20,323 bases of DNA from Chloroflexota bacterium (GTDB taxonomy: Bacteria; Chloroflexota; Anaerolineae; Caldilineales; Caldilineaceae): positions 1 through 20,323 of the forward strand of contig JAGWYN010000063.1 in NCBI GenBank assembly GCA_018969295.1, given 5' to 3'. Each line of letters opens with the position of its first letter. Position 1 is the first letter of the stretch. Both the position numbers and the translations under genes were made by a program. Positions 17,401-20,323 of this stretch are shown piece by piece. The notes below the pieces were generated by a model, which made no database searches, was not told where the DNA came from, and was given only the letters and a program-made list of their open reading frames with translations.

Positions 17401-17925
17401 TTGTGGCGGTGGCGGAGCCAGGAGTCGGCCCGTCTGATGCAGCCCCCCTATGTCATCATGCGCAACGAGCTGATCCTGGCCATCGCAGTGCAGCGCCCGC
17501 AGACGCTGGAGGCACTGCAGCAGCTGCCCGGGCTGGGCGGACAGCGGCTGCAGCAGTACGGCAAAATCTGGCTCGATCTGGTCAATCTGCATCCTCCGCA
17601 GCCGGGCGACGACGAGCGGCTGCAAGCCCAACAGCAGCTGGCCGAGCAGGCGCGTGCGAGCCAGCGCCCGGCTCGGGCAGTTTCCCCGCAAGCAGAGCGA
17701 CAGCTTTTTTTGCGGATGCAGGAGCTGCGCCAGAAACTTGCCGTCGACAGACGGGTGCACCTGGTGGCTGTGGCCTCTGACAGCCTGCTGCGGCAAATTG
17801 CCGCCAAGGCGCCGCATACGGCAGAGGAATTGTCTGCAATTGCAGGGTTTGGCCAGAGTGGACTGGCCAGCGCGGCAGGACAGATCCTGGCAGCGGTCGC
17901 TGCCAGCCTGGAACAGCAGAGCTGA
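14404..17925 (+). CDS. recQ: Large RecQ-family ATP-dependent DNA helicase
   Basis: This 1173-residue 3'-5' DNA helicase is nearly double E. coli RecQ (610). Residues about 1-240 form a helical, TPR-like repeat region (for example LDYLACACLAAGQPLRALEW). The core has Walker A MPTGGGKS (303-310), DEAH (403-406), TATA (438-441) and motif VI QEVGRAGRDG (586-595). A RecQ zinc site follows: Cys826, then Cys843, Cys846 and Cys849 with the family spacing C-x16-C-x2-C-x2-C. The C-terminus has an HRDC-like segment (about 1000-1075; MRNELILAIAVQRPQTLEAL) and a second one at the very end (about 1100-1170; TAEELSAIAGFGQSGL). All catalytic motifs are present, so it should act in recombination repair and replication-fork maintenance. 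The GTG start is chosen on RBS strength; ATG 14344 or 14296 would add 20 or 36 residues. A stem-loop follows the stop. Confidence 0.92.
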   Translation: MKVTVEIQLSPANLVGLPLELREQLLGYLQRWGEPAEQIEVAEQLCLGHGPRPGLLDYLACACLAAGQPLRALEWIERRQRRNTTATSQSLEARALLALGRREDACRVAAELARTYPRAVEAVVAAGEVWMAAGEFAEAASVLALYLQASPYDLAAMLRLTQLALVQQQHELAEKQWHQLGGGIPVGIDRDSLVLLGELAGQLGKQETARSVQRELQHRQQQELAQLRLALAPVCGSAALLQKDPAAFYRQQTGLDSVQLTEPERQQVQLAVIRHFGHLLLREGQAEVIALAWLRSQSALMVMPTGGGKSLCYQLPALLLPRTTLVISPLIALMKDQVEGLPRGIQGRAVLVNSSLDERELAQRLEAVARGEYKLVYAAPERLRQHTFLHALRRAGLDLFVVDEAHCVSLWGHDFRPDYLFIGAARLALGNPPALAVTATAPPQVRDEIAETLSDRSQKGAVHPPNVIVLDIFRPNLHLSALQFHNDDQKLVALLDYVARSEGSGIVYVNSRSRAEAVALALRRAGVSAEAYHAGLALRAPIQDRFMQNQTRVIVATVAFGMGIDKPDIRFIVHFHPSRSLDAYYQEVGRAGRDGLPSQGLLFYNHNDWANLRRWARADQQSVLDLRSVYAAIAAQLKVAIAPVGEAAGDEQLQPAQGRITVPGSLPAAGTVDLRRLVQILNSDETELRVAVSLLERAGLLRRGFDLPTEVEIRVQGPLGPTELADRSLARLLRGLQLGQEQSATFATAQIAAFMRWEQTECEPRLLDWQGCGALSLRFGRRALWIELPEEPADFGQRLNRLLTETDVGRQRRIDEMIGYATTDGCRHGYLSSYFGSPPRACCAVCDSCTGVRPSLPHPERVELLMPDDVEIEPMVIDCLVSLPMPVGRSGLARILTGSLRAPVQSQKARHHGALKALGESMVLSYIDELVEQNLLRLYTRQGYPVLAPTLRGRIDAENWLADHPDLALPALSDPGHADEAAASVGSEGADRYTGLQRALWRWRSQESARLMQPPYVIMRNELILAIAVQRPQTLEALQQLPGLGGQRLQQYGKIWLDLVNLHPPQPGDDERLQAQQQLAEQARASQRPARAVSPQAERQLFLRMQELRQKLAVDRRVHLVAVASDSLLRQIAAKAPHTAEELSAIAGFGQSGLASAAGQILAAVAASLEQQS

Positions 17926-17956
17926 GCCGAACCCCTGTGGCCTGAGGGGCGTCGGC
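17926..17956 (+). terminator. Stem-loop immediately after recQ
   Basis: GCCGA-a-CCCCT pairs with AGGGG-cg-TCGGC around an 8-base loop, starting at the first base after the recQ stop. Ten base pairs with a small internal loop and no U-tract. It may separate recQ from cysK, 87 bases downstream. Confidence 0.4.
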
Positions 17957-18012
17957 CTGTGGCTGGCGGCCCAACCCAGTGACCCAATCCAACCGTAAGA
18001 AAGGACAGAACC

Positions 18013-18945
18013 ATGAGAATCGCCGCCAATATTACTGAGTTGATCGGGCAGACACCGTTGGTCAGGCTGAACCGAATCGCTGCTGGTCTCTCCGCCACCG
18101 TGGTGGCCAAGCTGGAGTTCTTCAACCCGGCGGGCAGCGTCAAAGACCGGATCGGGCTGAGCATGGTGGAAGCCGCCGAGGCAGCAGGCCAGATCGGCCC
18201 GGAGACCATCCTGTTGGAACCGACCAGCGGCAACACAGGGATCGGGCTGGCCTTTGTCGCTGCTGCCAAAGGGTACCGCTGCACGCTCGTCATGCCCGAG
18301 ACGATGAGCGTCGAGCGGCGGCTGCTGCTGCGTGCCTACGGGGCTGAGCTGGTGCTCACCCCCGGCGCGGAAGGAATGCGGGGAGCGATCCGCAAAGCGG
18401 AGGCCATGGCCGCGGAAGACAGCCGTTATTTCATTCCGCAACAATTTACCAACCCCGCTAACCCGGCTGTCCACCGGGCCACCACCGCCGAGGAGATCTG
18501 GGCCGACACCGACGGCCAGGTCGATATTCTGGTGGCCGGGGTCGGGACAGGGGGCACCATCACCGGGGTGGCCAGCGTTCTCAAGCCGCGCAAACCAACC
18601 TTTCAGGCGGTTGCTGTGGAGCCGGCCGCGTCGCCAGTGCTCTCTGGAGGCCAGCCGGGTCCGCACAAAATTCAGGGGATCGGGGCTGGTTTCGTCCCGG
18701 CGGTGCTCGACACCACGCTGCTCGACGAAGTGGTGGCGGTCAACAACGAGGAGGCCTTCACCATGGCACGGCGGGCTGCGTCGGAAGAAGGGCTGCTGGT
18801 CGGCATTTCTTCGGGCGCCATCCTGCACGCTGCGCTGCAGGTGGCCAGCCGCCCCGCCAATGCCGGCAAACTGATCGTGGCGGTGATCCCCTCCAATGGC
18901 GAGCGCTACCTGAGCACGGACCTTTTTGCCCACCTGCGCGAGTGA
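18013..18945 (+). CDS. cysK: Cysteine synthase A (O-acetylserine sulfhydrylase)
   Basis: This 310-residue PLP enzyme makes L-cysteine from O-acetyl-L-serine and sulfide. It shows the PLP lysine Lys44 in AGSVKDRIG, the substrate loop TSGNTG (71-76), the phosphate-binding GVGTGGT (176-182), the KIQGIGAGF segment (219-227), and the GISSGA ring-nitrogen Ser region (265-270). Length and all motifs match CysK. It lacks the C-terminal CBS domains of cystathionine beta-synthase, although some sequences of this type accept other activated serines. The ATG has AAAGGA seven bases upstream. No cysE or sulfate-assimilation gene is adjacent, and no S-box or other leader element is evident in the 87-base gap from recQ. 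Confidence 0.95.
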   Translation: MRIAANITELIGQTPLVRLNRIAAGLSATVVAKLEFFNPAGSVKDRIGLSMVEAAEAAGQIGPETILLEPTSGNTGIGLAFVAAAKGYRCTLVMPETMSVERRLLLRAYGAELVLTPGAEGMRGAIRKAEAMAAEDSRYFIPQQFTNPANPAVHRATTAEEIWADTDGQVDILVAGVGTGGTITGVASVLKPRKPTFQAVAVEPAASPVLSGGQPGPHKIQGIGAGFVPAVLDTTLLDEVVAVNNEEAFTMARRAASEEGLLVGISSGAILHAALQVASRPANAGKLIVAVIPSNGERYLSTDLFAHLRE

Positions 18946-18958
18946 ACCGCTCCATCCC

Positions 18959-18973
18959 CACCCAGCCTGGGTG
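18959..18973 (+). terminator. Short palindrome after cysK
   Basis: CACCCAG-C-CTGGGTG is a perfect 7-bp palindrome about a single central base, starting 13 bases past the cysK stop. It can form a small hairpin with a tight loop. No U-tract follows, so termination is uncertain. Confidence 0.3.
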
Positions 18974-19008
18974 TGAGAACGTCAAGGAATGCAGACCCTT
19001 GTATCACG

Positions 19009-19063
19009 AAAGGAGGAAAGCGGCTTCTGTCGCCCGCCAGGGGGGGCTGCCGCCAGACCGAGG
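19009..19063 (+). promoter_or_regulatory. Consensus Shine-Dalgarno stranded upstream of nagD, with an intervening hairpin
   Basis: AAAGGAGG (19009-19016) is a near-perfect anti-16S match, but no ATG, GTG or TTG follows at usable distance. The nagD ATG is 47 bases further on and has only GAGG directly abutting it. Between them GCGGC (19020-19024) can pair with GCCGC (19049-19053), with an inner GCCC/GGGC pair (19032-19035, 19044-19047), which would bring the site to about 13 bases from the ATG. Confidence 0.35.
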
Positions 19064-19828
<765 letters not shown>

Positions 19829-19866
19829 GTAAGCGATTCAAGGGGCACAGGAGCAGAGGAGCGGAT

Positions 19867-20323
19867 ATGGCGACTGCCATTGTCATGCCCAAACAGGGCA
19901 ATACGGTTGAAAATGTCATCATTGTCGGCTGGAAGAAGCAGGTCGGCGACTCGGTCGCAGTCGACGATGTGCTGTGCGAGGTAGAAACCGACAAAGCGAC
20001 CCTGGAGGTGCCGAGCACGGTGGCTGGCACGTTGCTGGCGACGCTCTTTGCAGCGGGCGACGAAGTTCCGGTGATGGCGCCGGTCGCCTGGATCGGCGAG
20101 GTGGGGGAGTTTGTCGGCGGAGCGAGTGCTGGGGTGCCGGCAGCGGCGCCTGCGGCGCACGCGCCTGTTGTCGGCACCCCAGGGGTTTCGCCGCGGGCGC
20201 GGGCGCTGGCCGAGCGCAGCGCGATCGACGTCGGTGAACTGACAGGCAGCGGGCCGGGTGGGCGTGTGATCGAACGCGACGTGCTGGCTGCGGTGCAGCC
20301 CAAATTGACCCCGGTGGCCCGGG
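19867..20323 (+). CDS. 2-oxoacid dehydrogenase E2 component, dihydrolipoamide acyltransferase (partial, 5' part)
   Basis: The frame is open to the window edge (152 codons seen). Residues 1-78 are a lipoyl domain with the lipoylated Lys43 in ETDKATLEVPS. An Ala/Pro/Gly-rich flexible linker follows (about 84-106), then a peripheral-subunit-binding domain (about 107-142; SPRARALAERSAIDVGELTG and GGRVIERDVLAAV) that docks E1 or E3. The catalytic acyltransferase domain lies outside the window. The enzyme moves acyl groups from E1 to CoA in pyruvate, branched-chain or 2-oxoglutarate dehydrogenase complexes; which one cannot be decided from this part. The start has GAGGAG five bases before the ATG. 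E1 genes are not immediately upstream, so they are expected downstream or elsewhere. Confidence 0.93.
   Translation, partial: MATAIVMPKQGNTVENVIIVGWKKQVGDSVAVDDVLCEVETDKATLEVPSTVAGTLLATLFAAGDEVPVMAPVAWIGEVGEFVGGASAGVPAAAPAAHAPVVGTPGVSPRARALAERSAIDVGELTGSGPGGRVIERDVLAAVQPKLTPVAR

Noticed and set aside
16135..18933. 932-codon minus-strand open frame antisense to recQ and cysK (and a similar 677-codon one at 14098-16131)
   Set aside because: Both overlap clear enzymes with complete motifs. The frames show no domains and arise from strong GC bias at third positions.

Overview
The window is GC-rich (about 60-65 % by eye), densely packed bacterial chromosome with genes on both strands and no rRNA, tRNA, insertion sequence or CRISPR array that I could find. 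The gene set, a secreted protein ending in YLPTLLR, and a 7TM-sensor/LuxR regulator all suggest Chloroflexota (Caldilineae/Anaerolineae-like). That placement is inference from gene style, not a phylogenetic result.

Layout. (1) 1-2954, minus strand: the first codons of an unidentified gene, probably a DNA methylase partner, lying 15 bp downstream of a large SNF2/RapA-type helicase. This looks like the edge of a restriction or phage-defence operon. (2) 3166-6129, minus: a secreted glycoside-hydrolase-like protein, preceded by a shortened GH13 (alpha-glucosidase family) protein whose catalytic residues are all missing. (3) 6328-7662, plus: a GTPase-like homologue of archaeal cyclic 2,3-diphosphoglycerate synthetase. 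(4) 7702-11054, minus: an 810-residue membrane-bound LuxR-type regulator overlapping by 4 bp an atypical FabD-like acyltransferase that starts with TTG. (5) 11172-12791, plus: an FAD-dependent oxidoreductase, convergent with fabF (12848-14089, minus) across a strong 11-bp stem-loop. (6) 14404-17925, plus: an unusually large RecQ helicase with an N-terminal helical-repeat region and two HRDC-like C-terminal segments, then cysK, a nagD-like HAD phosphatase, and the start of a 2-oxoacid dehydrogenase E2 gene that runs off the right edge.

How the genes fit together. Most of the window is housekeeping: fatty-acid synthesis (FabD-like, FabF), cysteine synthesis, nucleotide phosphatase, E2 and DNA repair. 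The less ordinary elements are the helicase/methylase-like pair at the left edge, the GH13 pseudoenzyme, the regulator whose kinase and receiver modules both look degenerate yet are fused to a membrane sensor and DNA-binding domain, and the enlarged RecQ. Several genes are followed by stem-loops lacking a U-tract. The fabF/recQ divergent region contains a good minus-strand promoter and a roughly 200-nt fabF leader with two mutually exclusive hairpins. Many long open frames antisense to these genes are composition artefacts and were not annotated.
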